From NCBI GenBank assembly GCA_965153455.1, contig OZ234494.1, forward strand, positions 3,596,001-3,660,000: a stretch of 64,000 bases of DNA. The letters run 5' to 3'. Both the position numbers and the translations under genes were made by a program. Positions 1 through 10,805 of the stretch are shown piece by piece; positions within the stretch are counted from its first letter, which is position 1, and each line of letters begins with the position of its first letter. Origin of the DNA: Sphagnum compactum (taxonomy: Eukaryota > Bryophyta > Sphagnopsida > Sphagnales). A model generated the notes under the pieces. It was not told the DNA's origin. It was given only the letters and a program-made list of their open reading frames with translations, and ran no database searches.

Positions 1-255
1 TGGTCCCATATTTTGAGACATTCTCACCAGTTGGTCCCATATTTTGTCACAATCTCACCAGTTGGTCTCATAGTTTCAGACATTCTCTCACCAGTTGGTC
101 CCCATATTTTGAGACAATCTCACCAGCTGGTCTCATAGTTTCAGACATTCTCTCACCAGTTGGTCCCCATGTTTTGAGACATTCTCACCAGTTGGTCCCC
201 ATATTTTGAGACATTCTCACCAGTTGGTCCCCATATTTTGAGACATTCTTACCAC
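1..255. repeat. 31-bp tandem repeat (about 8 units), cut by window edge
   Basis: Units of about 31 bp share the core ttggtcccatattttgaga followed by cattctcaccag. A variant unit carries tcatagtttcaga instead of the ttttgaga core and alternates in the first half. The array starts before base 1, so its true length is unknown. No gene is seen in it. Confidence 0.9.
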
Positions 256-285
256 CTGGTGTAACTTGTTACTGCGAACTGACTG

Positions 286-455
286 TGTGAGTTCCTTTTT
301 TGTTTGGGAACTTCAGGGAACGTTTGAGAGCTCTTTAATGTTAACTGTGAGTTCCATTTTTTAGGGAACAACTTCTGGGAACCTTGGGAGTTCTAATGTG
401 AACTGTGAGTTCCATTTTTCTGGGGGAACTTCAGGGGAGCTTTGGGAACTTATTT
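286..455. repeat. about 60-bp tandem repeat, three units
   Basis: Three imperfect units, each beginning with gtgagttcc then a T run, then gggaact, then tctttaatgt or ttctaatgtg. It adjoins the 31-bp array but is unrelated to it in sequence. Confidence 0.7.
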
Positions 456-1873
456 CATCATTTATTTAAAACACTCATTTATTCTGAACTTTGTCATTGT
501 TGGAAAAAAGAGTTAACTAGACTTCTATCTATGGATGCCTCTTCTTACCCATGGTTCAGCTGCTGGGTGTTTCCTAACCAGCTGCTGTGGTTAAGCTAGT
601 ATATACTTAACCCAGCTTATAATTCACCATTGCCTCATTTTGTCCAAGTTATGTTCTCAAATTGAATTGATTCAAATTTTGAGGTCTTCATGAGATCAGT
701 GTTTTCTTTTAGGGGGTGACTTTTTTTTTCTCTTTTTAACCTAAAAAAAATATGATTTCACACATACAAAGGATTTTCATCAAAAGAAAATAGCCCTAAT
801 TTGCCAGGTTTCTAGAACAGGTTCCAGCAGGTAGCCAAAATTCATAAATTTTGTGAAATTTTATATCTGGTCTATAACCAAAATATTGCTATATCTTCTT
901 GTGGATGATCACCAGTAGCCATCACAAAATAGGAATAAATAATAAATAGTAAATAATAATAATAACCTAAGTCTTTATCTGAAAAGACTTAGTTATATTT
1001 TTCACATTTTGGAACTCGGAATATAATTGTTGCAATGACGTTTCAATTGACAATTGTTATGTATACATATACATTGGTGAGTGAATTTAGTATTACCTAA
1101 TTTGAACACTCACTACTGAGCAAAGAAATCCTTCTCTCTCCCATTTGCATCAGTAGTAGTTGGGAAGTCCTAAACCCTAATAAGCCCTTTGGTCCTCAAA
1201 GGAAATATGTCCATCATGTGTAGTAGTAGTTCCCTAAAACCTAAACCCTAAACCCTAGGTAGAGTAGTTCATAGAAGCAGAGCAAGAATTATTCATTCAT
1301 ATTAAAAATGGCCATTTTCTCCCGACCACCCAATGCACCACCCCACTTGTTAAATCCATTCATCTATGGTCGCAAAACACGATATTTGTATGTGAAAATT
1401 TGATCTAGAGACAAATTCTCTAGAGACCATATTAGAAATTTGGCCATTGCCTATTATTGGAATTTTTGAAATTATATTTCAATTTGTACTATTGATATTT
1501 CTAAAATAAGTTGGTGCATAAGAGGGAAAAAAAATCAAATTAAATATTTGAATAAACTGCCAAAAGGACAAAAAAATGTAGATTTCAGATCTGAATAAGT
1601 TGGCAAAAAAATGGGGAAAAAAAATAAATAATCAGATTTTAAAAACAAGTTCGTAAAAGAGGGGGCTTAAATCATATTTTCAGATCTAGATAACTTGCCA
1701 AAAGAGGGGAAAAAATTCAGATTTTAGATTTAGCCAATTTGGCATTTAAAAAGGCCTTAGCCTTAGCCCTTTGCCTCCCTTTCTCCCCAATTTAAGGGTG
1801 CTTAGGGTTTTTCACAAGGTGGTTCAAAACTCACGACCTCTTTGGTTTAAATTTTTCAACTAACTTTAGGCTA
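456..1873. other. AT-rich intergenic DNA, no gene seen
   Basis: No ORF or splice-bounded coding segment is recognisable. A short telomere-like run (cctaaaccctaaaccctag) lies near 1232-1258. The remainder is low-complexity AT-rich sequence. Confidence 0.6.
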
Positions 1874-2026
1874 TACCTTAGGTTGTTTTATTTTAAGTTA
1901 ATATATGTTATTTCAAGTTATACTCTAAATTATTCAAGGTCATTCTATTTTATGTTATTATAAATTATTTTATCCTAAGTATAATAACTTAAAATAATCT
2001 AAAATAAAATATAATGACCTAAGGTA
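1874..2026. mobile_element. AT-rich foldback element (MITE-like)
   Basis: The left end reads taccttaggt and the right end is its inverse, acctaaggta. Inside, the arms continue as an imperfect inverted repeat (ttattttaagttaa against ttaaaataatctaaaataaa). About 150 bp in all, with no coding capacity. The flanks fit a TA duplication but are too AT-rich to prove it. It could be a non-autonomous DNA transposon or a chance AT palindrome; the paired 10-bp GC-containing ends favour the first. Confidence 0.5.
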
Positions 2027-4576
2027 AAAAAAACTTAGAAAGAAGAAGAAGCTAAACCATAAGACATTTTATCACAAGTGTGGAAAGTTTGTCCAATACA
2101 CAAATTGTTCATCTTGTATTTCATTTCAACCCAAAAAAATCTTCCATCACATTCACCATCCAACCTTTTTCACTAACTTCTCACATCCTCAACACTCAAT
2201 CTTGTTCTAATCACAACACCATTGCGAAGGTTTAGATACCCCAAAAAAACAATGAAAACGTTGGTAAGCATTTATATTCCACACTTCCAAAACAAAGGTG
2301 AAAAGCAAGGATGCCTCCAAAAAATGTTTTTGCTCTTCAGAATACAAAGCTCAAGGTATCAAAACTTTTTTTTTCTTTTTTTTCTTTTCATGCATCTTTC
2401 AACTGTGGTTTCATTTGCAAAACTACTAAAACTATTTCTGTTTTATGGATTTAGATTTTGAAAGTTGAAATTTTTATATCTAGTCTCGCAAGCAAAATTA
2501 GAAGTGATTTATATAAAAAAGTCTCCATTCAAAACAAAAATATGTATTGCATATTATAGTTTTTTTTTTGTGAAACTTGCTTTGGCTTCCTCTTTTGAAG
2601 TTTCATTTATGAAACTTCATGTGTTTTACATCTACTTTCACAAGCAAAAATTGAGTCAAATTTTCTTTTTTAGGTTTCCATGTGCAAAACAATGTTTTTA
2701 ACAGCAAGTCTCACTTGTGAAACTAAATCTGGTTTAGTGTTTTCTAGTCACATTTGCATTTGAGTACATAAGGTTTCTCCCATGAAACCATAATATACAT
2801 TTTGCTATTTTTTTTCCATTTTTTTTTTTAACATCTAGTTTTCACTTGCAAAATTAGTTAAATTATTTCATTTCCTTTTTATTTGGTTCTAATCAAATTT
2901 GATTTTGGCCATTTAGATATTAATTGTTACCTCATTTGGAAATTGTTGTAAAAGAAGGTGCTTTTGAAAATTCCTCCCACGATTTGGCCAAGGTCATGGA
3001 AGACATATTTGAAACCTTTTAACCCACTTTTGCCATTCAACAAGCTTGCTTATGTGAAAATGTGAATAATGTTCATATTATTTTGAAGAATCTCCTCACT
3101 GAAGATGAAATCATGGACATCCCATTGTGCAAAATGGTTCCAATGCAAATTGTTAGACTTGCAAGTTGACATAGCAAATGTCATGTGAAAAGAGTTTTAC
3201 ATTGGTTATCATTTAGGTTCTCAAATTTTCTGTCTCTTTAAAAAAACATTCATGGTGAATTTGAAGATGTTGCACCTAAAAAATAGATGTCTTGTAATTC
3301 CATATGGAGATTTGTGAATGAAAAGTTTGAGGCATTTTTGAACACAAAACCAACCCTTTCACATTTGAAGGTAAGTTTTTCCATGTTTGGGATGGCACAA
3401 TTGACTTGAAGCATGTTTGCTTCATATTAATCAAATGCATACTAATGACGAAACTTGGCATGTGTGTTTAAGAATATGGGTCCTTAATGTTAAGATAAGG
3501 AATCAAGGGTGCCTTAGGACACTTATGGACAATGTCAATATGTAAATGATCTTTTACCTTCATTTCTTTATCATGGTTGTTTAAACATTCATTGTATAAT
3601 TCAATATTCATTACTTGTTCTACGCCTTGCATGTTCTTAATATCTTGTTTCTCATTTTCCATTTTTAGGTCCAATGACAAAATTGATGGGACCCAAAAGT
3701 TTGTTTCACACAATTTTTAAAGTCAACATGATAAGCATGATAATGTTGATAGAGAAGCAATATGAAAATTCAATGAACAAGGAGGAAGGGCATGTTTAGT
3801 ATTCTTTCACACAACTAGCCTTTGTTAAAATCTTGTTCAAGGTACAATTTTTCATACATAATTTTGGTTCATGGTAATTCACAAAAAATGATTGTGATGT
3901 TTTGAACTGGTCATCTCACATGTTTGTTGTATATAGCATGAGATTATGGAGGCCAAACATGATGCTATAGAATTATACAAGCTTGAAAACCTAAACAATC
4001 TAACAACTACTATGTTAGAACAAATAATGGCTGACACCACTTCAAAAGCTAGAGAAGCTTTGCAACACAAACTTGTGAAATTACTACCTATCATTGATCC
4101 AAAATTGGGACATGAATTTTTTCAACAAATCAAAATCCACTACTTAAAAAATATTGATCTAAAAATGACATAATCTATCAATTGTACAATGTTGCCATTT
4201 CAAAGGTTGATGCCAAGGAAAATACCCATGGCTGAAGATTTGGAATGGTAACAAAACCATGAAAGAAGAAAATCATTTCACCTTGGGACTATTCAAAGAC
4301 AATGGTGCCTTGTGCAATAAATGAACTTGGTGGAATTAAGTATTTAGCTCAACTTCCACCTTAACCAACCCTTTCCCAATTGGGCTTTCAACCACCCATA
4401 GTTCATGCTAACATGCAAACACAAACATAAGAACACCCATATTATGCTACTTTTCCATTTTTATCTCATGATAAAAGTTGTACATTTGAGATGAAGGTTC
4501 CCTTGTCCAATTCATCAAGATGCTTGATGATATCGAATAGCAAAAAAGAATTTTTCCATCACCTTTAAAAAAACTA
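2027..4576. other. degenerate intergenic DNA, probably old transposon remains
   Basis: AT-rich with broken short reading frames, for example a 75-codon open frame at 3946-4173 on the plus strand that has no family motif I recognise. Several imperfect copies of a motif like gcaaaactag or gtgaaac occur at 2400-2880. Nothing can be assigned to a gene. At 4577 the sequence meets the poly(A) end of the LINE. Confidence 0.5.
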
Positions 4577-7500
4577 TTTTTTTTTTTGGCGCCCCGCTCT
4601 TAGATGTAGGTTGACTAATCGTCGCTGGTGTCAGCTGCGAAGCCAGCGTTCAGCCGGCGCACTCGCAAGCAATCAGCTGCTCCCCAACGCTTCGCTGGAG
4701 CGCGACGGAAAGGCGCTGATTGATTTGGTAGATGGTCTGTCCTTGGGGTCGGTTGTGTTTGTCAGCATGACGGATGGCGATCTTGCGGATCATGATGCGC
4801 GTCTCGGGGGCGGAGCTGCCGAACGTCTCCCAGGCCATGGTGATCAAGCGCAAGCCATTGCGGCGACACTTTTCGTCGTCATCGGAGTGCTTCTTGGCGG
4901 CGGTGGCCTTGGCAACGACCAGACTTTTTCCCGCCGCATGATCGATGAAGGTGGGCTGTAGTGAGTGTGTAATCACAGAGTCCAGGCAGGCATCCTGGCC
5001 GGCGCAGAACATCGGGAGCAGGACATCAGCGGGACGATCCTTGCGGCCGGCGATTAGGCCGGTCTTCTCGAGGCGGGACTTGAGACCCGCCTCATTGGCG
5101 ATGATGTTCTGCGGTCGTGGCGGCGAATGGTGTACGGCCCGTGCCTGCAAGTCACGGCGTGGTCGCCGTACGGGTCCATCACGTGCAGACAGCATTTCGG
5201 GCAGCGGACGGCTGGGCATGTCTTCAAGGCCAGTCGGAACTGGACGACATGCTGGAAGTGGCGCGGTGGTAGGGTGAGGCCGAGATAAGGCAACGGCAGG
5301 GCGGTGACGTACCCCAACGCCCAGCCAGCGCGCAAAGACTGGAGGCGCCCCTTGTTGCGCACGTTGCTGTCAGCGAATAGGCGGTCGTACTCGGCCTCGT
5401 TCATCAGGTGCATGATCTTGGACTGGATGCCGGCGCCCGACGCTTCGGGGTTGAACTGGAGGATCTTGTTCAGGGCGGCGAAGTTGCCCGGGTTTACGCG
5501 TTGACGTAGGCGCTCAAACTCGGTGCTCAGGTCGTCGATCGGGTCCGCGTCAGTGTCATTACGGCCGAGCAGTTTATTGACCAGGCCGGCAGTGCCTAGG
5601 CGCGAGCTGACGTAGGCGGCATCGGGGTGGTCCTCGACAATGCCAATGGCCAACCCGGCCTTGCCGATCGGCAGGTGGGCCTGCTTCCATGCGAGCGGGT
5701 CGTCGATTTGGGCGGAGAGTATGGCCTTGATTGCCATCTGCCAGTTCTAGTCGGCGGTCTGCAGCTCGTTGCGGATACAGTCGCGGTGCACGGTGCAGAG
5801 CAGGTGGTTGATCTTGGACGAGTTGGTGCTGCCGCGCAGGATGATCATCTCAGTTTGCGGGTCGTTGATGTACGGGATGCGATCGAGGATCGACTGGATG
5901 TTGTCGATCTTGGCCTTGATGAAGTCTTGCACGTACAGGTCGAGGCCGATTGGGCAGCCGAGCGTCTTGTGGCCGTCGTTGAATGTCTTGAACTTAATCG
6001 ACGCCAGGAACAGGCACCGCAGGTCGATCGCGTCGGCGTCGCTGGTGATCGACGACTTGTGTAGTTGCAGGTGGAGGCCGTGCTCAGGTCCGTCGTCGAC
6101 AAACATCTGGACGGCTCGACTCGTGTCATTGAGTGTGCCGACGATCTTGCCATCATCGAGGTACCACGCGTTCAGCTGCAGGTCGGGGATGATGTTGTGC
6201 ACCTTAAGGAGGAAGGCGTGCAGGGTCAGCGAGAACAAGAGGCCGGCCAGCGGGTCGCCCTAGTCGACGCTGGATGTCAGCGAGAACACGTGATCCTCAT
6301 AATACAGGCGGCCCGCCTATGTGTAGACGGCGGCGACAAACCGCGCCATGCCCAGCAGCTTGTCGAGGACCGATTGAATGGCGGTTTGGCGTAGGCCGCG
6401 CCCGTAGACGTTCTATAGGTCCAGGTCGACCCCGACATGCGTCTTGCGGTCGATGGTGTCACGCAACATGTTGGTGGCGTGCATGATCGCTTCGGCCCCA
6501 CCGGCGACACCGGCGCCGAGCTGGAATGGGTTCAGCAACTCGGCAATTGCGACGCACTCCTTGTCCAGTAGGCACTTGCCAACGATGCGTCAGTCCAGCA
6601 GCATCAGGTTCAGCTGGCGGATGTCGTACTTGGTCGGGTCGGCGCATAGCGCCTCCTGGGACGCTTCCTTGATGAATAGGATGGCCCGCCCGCCGTCAAA
6701 GTACGGGCCGATGGCCTTCGGCCAGGCGCCCTGTGCCAGCACGTTGACGAAGCGGTTGTACGCCCGCTGAAAAGCGTCCGCCGCGTTGGCCGAGGGAGCG
6801 GCGGCGTAGTACTTATAAAACTCGGCGCGGTTGTCGTCCATGCCCGGCACGGTGCCCTTCGGGATGCTGTTGACGATGAGCATGATCTGGCCCTTCTTGA
6901 AGTTGTGGCCAGCGCTCGCTCGACTCCGCCACGCCGCACGACATCAGGGCACGCGCGGCGCAGCCTACCTTGCCACATTACACTAGCTTCTTTGCGTGCT
7001 TGGCATTTTGGATGATCAGTTCATCGCCCTCGAGGCGGTACGACGGGGCGGAGATGCGGGCCGGGCAAACTTCGGCCATCGCTGACGCCCATTGGGCGGC
7101 TTGACCGCCAGGCTGCAGCCATTGGACGCAGCGATCGACAATTTGCGTGGCGAACGACATCGCGAGCTGGGTGCCACCGCGGATGGGCGTGCGCAGGATG
7201 GTCTTGGTGAACATGAAGTGCGATAGCCAGCACTCCAAGTTGGTCGGCTAGTCGGAAAGGTCGTTAAGGATAGTTGTCCAGAGCTGAGTGACGGCGTTGA
7301 TCGCGTCCTCGGGTATGTAGTCGGACATGGGTAGAGTAGGAGTCAGGATCCGTTCCATGCTGGGCAGGTTGAGGTTCTGCGCCAGCCTTTGCGCGCCCTC
7401 CGAGGAGTTGTTGCCGAGACGACCGGCGTCGACTTGAATGGGATCGACATCATCTCGGCGCTCCTCGAGCAGACGCGTTAGGTTGGTGTTAGATTGCTGC

Positions 7501-7828
7501 AGGTTCTTGAAAATGCGACGATGATCACGGCAGCGCTCCGCGTCGCCGATGCACGGGGTGTACAGCTTGGTGCAGTCGATGCACGCCTTGAGGCCCGAGA
7601 AGAGGAGGTAGTCGCTCATCAGGTCGACCAGGTCCATGTGGTGCGTCTGCACGTGGCTCCTAAAGGTGCTGCCGGTCGACGCCCAACCCTTGATGTACGC
7701 GTTCGTCTCCCGGCACGCCAACGTCGGGCAGACGTGCTTGGTGGTGTTGTCGATGACCCTAGTGAAGACCTACGTAGTGCTCGTCCGGGGGGGGGCGGCG
7801 GCGGGGCCGCCATGGGGACGGACCTACG
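4577..7828 (-). mobile_element. GC-rich non-LTR retrotransposon (LINE), minus strand, broken
   Basis: A block of much higher GC than its AT-rich surroundings. Read on the minus strand, the order is: C2H2 zinc finger (about 7630-7730), RT domain (about 6890-5750), CCHC knuckle (about 5137-5221) and a C-terminal region with RPADV (about 4980-5050). It ends in an 11-base A tail (plus-strand T run 4577-4587). A zinc finger at the N terminus with RT then CCHC and a restriction-like-endonuclease-type C terminus is the layout of R2/NeSL/CRE-type LINEs, not the APE-type L1 and RTE elements most common in plants. The 5' end is uncertain: GC-rich sequence stops near 7828, just before a 30-base A run on the plus strand. 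No clear target-site duplication is visible. Inactive: see the coding-region entry. Confidence 0.85.
4650..7790 (-). pseudogene. LINE polyprotein pseudogene: zinc finger, reverse transcriptase, CCHC, endonuclease-like C terminus
   Basis: The protein would have copied its own RNA into the genome. Visible RT motifs are YFDGGRAILFIKEA (palm entry), VDLDL-stop-NVYG (motif A), GDPLAGLLFSLTL (motif B) and AWYLDDGKIVG (motif C, catalytic DD; YLDD at 6163-6152). The C-terminal knuckle is C-x2-C-x10-H-x4-C with GDHAV, followed by RPADVLLP and LDSVITH, matching the region that carries a PD-(D/E)xK-like nuclease in related LINEs. The frame is broken by TAG at 7772, 7250, 6415, 6319, 6262 and 5749, TAA at 6980, TGA at 6592, and frameshifts near 6900 and 5113 (positions are the first base on the minus strand). 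Downstream of each stop the homologous frame resumes. The family is clear from the RT motifs; clade assignment is inference. Confidence 0.85.
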
Positions 7829-7841
7829 CTGAAAATGAATG

Positions 7842-7877
<36 letters not shown>

Positions 7878-8960
7878 ATTTTGAGGAGAAATTCTAAACA
7901 CTAACGACGACGCGCCGCACAAGATTTTTTCACTTTTTTTTTTTTTTTTTTTGTTGGAAAAGAAATTCCGATTTCAGACAAATAAAATAAAACCTATTAC
8001 AAAAAAAAAAGAAAAAGTTTGAATTAAACAAGGCGAACTTGAACGGTAGGCCTACTATGCACGTAAGATACCTATAGAGCAGCCCGACGAAAGAGAGGGC
8101 AGGGGAGGGGTACTCGATGAATGAACACGGGGTGGGGGGGCTCCTCCCGCTCCTGCTGTAGCCAGCTGGCGTTGCAGCGAAAACAGTGGCGATTTCAATA
8201 TGGTCTTCACATTCTTTGTTGCATTTCTATTCATGCAAAAAGGTTTAGGTGTAGGTTTGCATTGGGCATTCTAACCTTGTCAATGGGAAGAAGAAGAATT
8301 GCGTAATTGAAATAATATTGGTTAATTGCCCTAATGGTAACCTTGTTATTGGTTATATTAATTCCCAAAATATATTGAAAATGGAATATTTTAAAGTTAG
8401 AATATTATAATAGTCCATTTGGACTTGCATATTCCCTCCTTGATCAAGACAATGGATGTATAGTCTTCATTCACAAAATGGATGCAAATTCTATGGGGCA
8501 ATTGACAATTGTGCCAAAAGAAGTTCTAGTTTTGAATTGAAGAAGAAATTTTATTACATCAATTCAGTTGAGGACGACGAGTTCACACTTGGGCCAAGGG
8601 CACAGCCCACACTAGTTTGTGTTAATTTTGCATTACCAATCTTGCAGTGTTTTTTCTTCTAAACTTAGTGATGTTGCTCAAGTGGCAATGGGCCACAAGT
8701 ACAAACAATTTAGCCAAATTTGACAAACATTCAAAATATGAAAGTATAAAATCTGATGTACAATTTCATATTGTGAACAATTGTGGAGATTTCTGGCGAT
8801 TGTGTGTGTGCTCTTCAGTTGTTTATAAATACATATATTTCTTTCTTTCGCCATTCTTGGAATTTTGGGTCTTTATTTGTCTCAATTATGTTAAACCTCA
8901 GTTTTTGTCTTAATCATGCGAAATGGTAGTTTTTGGCTTGATCATGTTAATCCTACAGTA
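7829..8960. other. homopolymer tracts and intergenic DNA, no gene seen
   Basis: A run of about 30 A at 7842-7873 and T runs near 7930-7951 flank the former LINE 5' side. From 8040 to 8960 the sequence is mixed and has no assignable coding segment. Telomere-like gggttt motifs begin at about 8963. Confidence 0.5.
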
Positions 8961-8961
8961 G

Positions 8962-9100
8962 TAGGGTTTCACGGGATTTAGGGTTAGGGTTTCAGGACGA
9001 TGAGGATGATGGTCGACAGCACCGTGCAGTTTAGGGTTTCACGGGATTTAGGGTTAGGGTTTCAGGACGATGAGGATGATGCTCGAGAGCAGCGTGCGAG
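8962..9100. repeat. 70-bp tandem duplication in the 5' region of the DUF2423 gene
   Basis: The segment tagggtttcacgggattta, continuing through ttagggtttcaggacgatga and ggatgatg, occurs at 8962 and again at 9032. The spacing is 70 bp. It contains telo-box-like TTTAGGGTT, which in plants is common upstream of ribosome-biogenesis and translation genes. It ends about 130 bp before the ATG. Confidence 0.8.
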
Positions 9101-9226
9101 AGACAGATCTAGAGAGGGTTGCAGCGAGCGAGCTTCGATCACAAGACAGATTCGCGATCCACGCGATTCTTGTGGCAAGAATTGCTTGTTGCAGTTTTGT
9201 GTTGTCTGTTTTTTTTTGCGTAGCTA

Positions 9227-10585
9227 ATGGGAAAGTCCATCAGGTCCAAGAGGTTGAAGAGGCTGCGTACTTTGAAGCGCGAGTTGGTAGCTCCACACTA
9301 TGATGCCAAGGAGCTCGCCAAACTGGCAGCACAGGAGGCGGCCGCTCAAGCACCCAAGATTGAGCTCCCGAACACGAGACGATGCTCCGAGTCGGAAGCC
9401 ATGGGTAAATCTTTAATCTACCGAACTCCAAACATCTATCCCTTCCTTACTGTCTTCTTCGATGAGTTTGGTTTAATGTACAAAAATCATGCACAGGTGC
9501 CATGTATGGTAGTGTAATGAAAGTACATGACCGCATGTTCTCTTTTGATGTCAGAAGACAATGTGCGCTAGTTTGCTGTTCTGAGCACATTTCATCTCTG
9601 GTAGTATGACTTGCAAAGAAGAAGAAAATACTTGTCTTGTTTGTCTTAGAAGGAATCTGGAAGGAAGAAGGCTACTGCAATAAGCAAACATCTTAAGGAG
9701 CAGTGAAGCGCCAAGAAGGTATCTGCAGGTATCGGGTTTAGGGTTATGAATTTGAGCATTAAAGATGTCTGTCTTGGAAGGAATTTGGAAGGAAGAATGC
9801 TGCTACGATAAGGAAACATCTTAAGGAGGAGTGAAGCTCTGAGAAGGGTATCTGCAGGTGTGGGGTTTAGGGTTATGAAGTTGAGCATTATAGATGTCTC
9901 TCTTCAAAGAAATCTGGAAGGAAGAAGCCTGCTGCAATAAGGAACATCTTAAGGAGCTGTGAAGCTCTGAGAAGGGGTCTGTGGGTATCAGGTTCCGGGT
10001 TCTGAAGTTGAGCACTATAGATGTCTGTCTTTGAAGGGAGAATGGTACGATAAGGAAGTTGAGCAATTTTCAATCTGTTGCTTTTTCTTTTTCTTTTTTG
10101 GTGCTTTGGATACACAAAATGATCATGTTCTTTTAGATCACACAGGTGCAATGGTAGTAACATGTTTGCTGCAACATGACTGCAAAAGAAGAAAATGTTT
10201 TATGTGGGTAGAGAAGTGCAGAGGGGTAGGGTTTTCACACAGAAGAAAAAGCTGCATTCAATAAATTGGTATCACAGGTTTAGTAGGAAATGTGAGTTGG
10301 TCATAGATTTGAGGATGTTCAATCTCTACTATGGAAGTGCAGCCAGGGATTTTTGTAGCTAAACAAGCATGTTGTTCAACTGTGCATGCAGCTGTGGATG
10401 AGGAGCAAACACGAGGAAGAAGTGGGCAGAGTGTCACAAGTGCAATTAATGATGCAGATGTGGCCAGCGGAAGTGTAGTAGTCACAGGACGGTTGTTGCA
10501 ATCAAAGGGAGGCATTAAGAAGAGAGGGAAGAGCCAAGGCCGTCTGAAGAAAGAAAGGCATCACAAGAAGAAGTTGCAATTCTAG
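9227..10585 (+). CDS. DUF2423 / LLPH-like small basic nuclear protein, two exons
   Basis: Exon 1 is 9227-9404, ending in a GTAAAT donor. Exon 2 is 10392-10585, after a catgcag acceptor. The joined frame is 123 aa. The N terminus MGKSIRSKRLKRLRTLKREL is the hallmark of the YBL028C_N/DUF2423 family, whose yeast and animal members (LLPH) are small, basic proteins linked to the nucleolus and the large ribosomal subunit. Residues 25-42 are Ala/Lys-rich. The C terminus is strongly basic (GGIKKRGKS then KKERHHKKKLQF), as expected for RNA or pre-ribosome binding. Telo-box motifs upstream fit co-regulation with ribosome genes (inference). Ahead of exon 2 lie reiterated acceptor-like sites, and behind it a decayed copy. 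The family call is good; the exact role in plants is not known to me. Confidence 0.8.
9648..10040. repeat. about 126-bp tandem repeat inside the DUF2423 intron, three units
   Basis: Units start gaaggaatctggaaggaaga, continue through acatcttaaggag and tctgcaggt, then gggtttagggttatgaa and gatgtctgtctt. The copies begin at about 9650, 9777 and 9903, with a stub at 10030. Each unit holds a ctgcag-G acceptor-like site and most hold a TTTAGGG motif. Confidence 0.85.
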
Positions 10586-10597
10586 TTATGTGAAGAA

Positions 10598-10805
10598 ATG
10601 AGATGCAGAGAGAAAATAGCATATGTGGAGGAGCAAACACAAGGAAGAATTGCGCAGAGCATCACAAGTGATATTGGTGATGCTATGGCCAGTGGAATTG
10701 TAGTTACAAGAAGGTTGTTGCAATCAAAGGCAGGCAGGCATCAAGAAGAGAGGGAAGAAAGAGCCAACACCAGCATCACAAGAAGTTGCAATTCTAGTAT
10801 GTGAA
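10598..10805 (+). pseudogene. decayed tandem copy of the last exon of the DUF2423 gene
   Basis: This repeats 10392-10597: gaggagcaaacac, aagaatt, gcagag, atcacaagtg, then aggttgttgcaatcaaag and finally acaagaagttgcaattctag. Compared with the upstream exon, it has indels in the lysine-rich part that shift the frame, and it lacks the catgcag acceptor. A third partial unit (gatgcagagagagaaaa) begins at 10812. It looks like a unit duplication of about 210 bp that no longer codes. Confidence 0.75.

Noticed and set aside
1-255. CRISPR-like array (31-bp regularly spaced repeat)
   Set aside because: The units are directly adjacent with no unique spacers, and the genome is a plant; it is a simple tandem repeat.
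7619-7813. A Pro/Arg-rich frame beginning MAAPPPPPP at the 5' side of the LINE
   Set aside because: It is out of frame with the zinc finger and RT and is the product of a G/C run; the LINE frame explains the sequence better.
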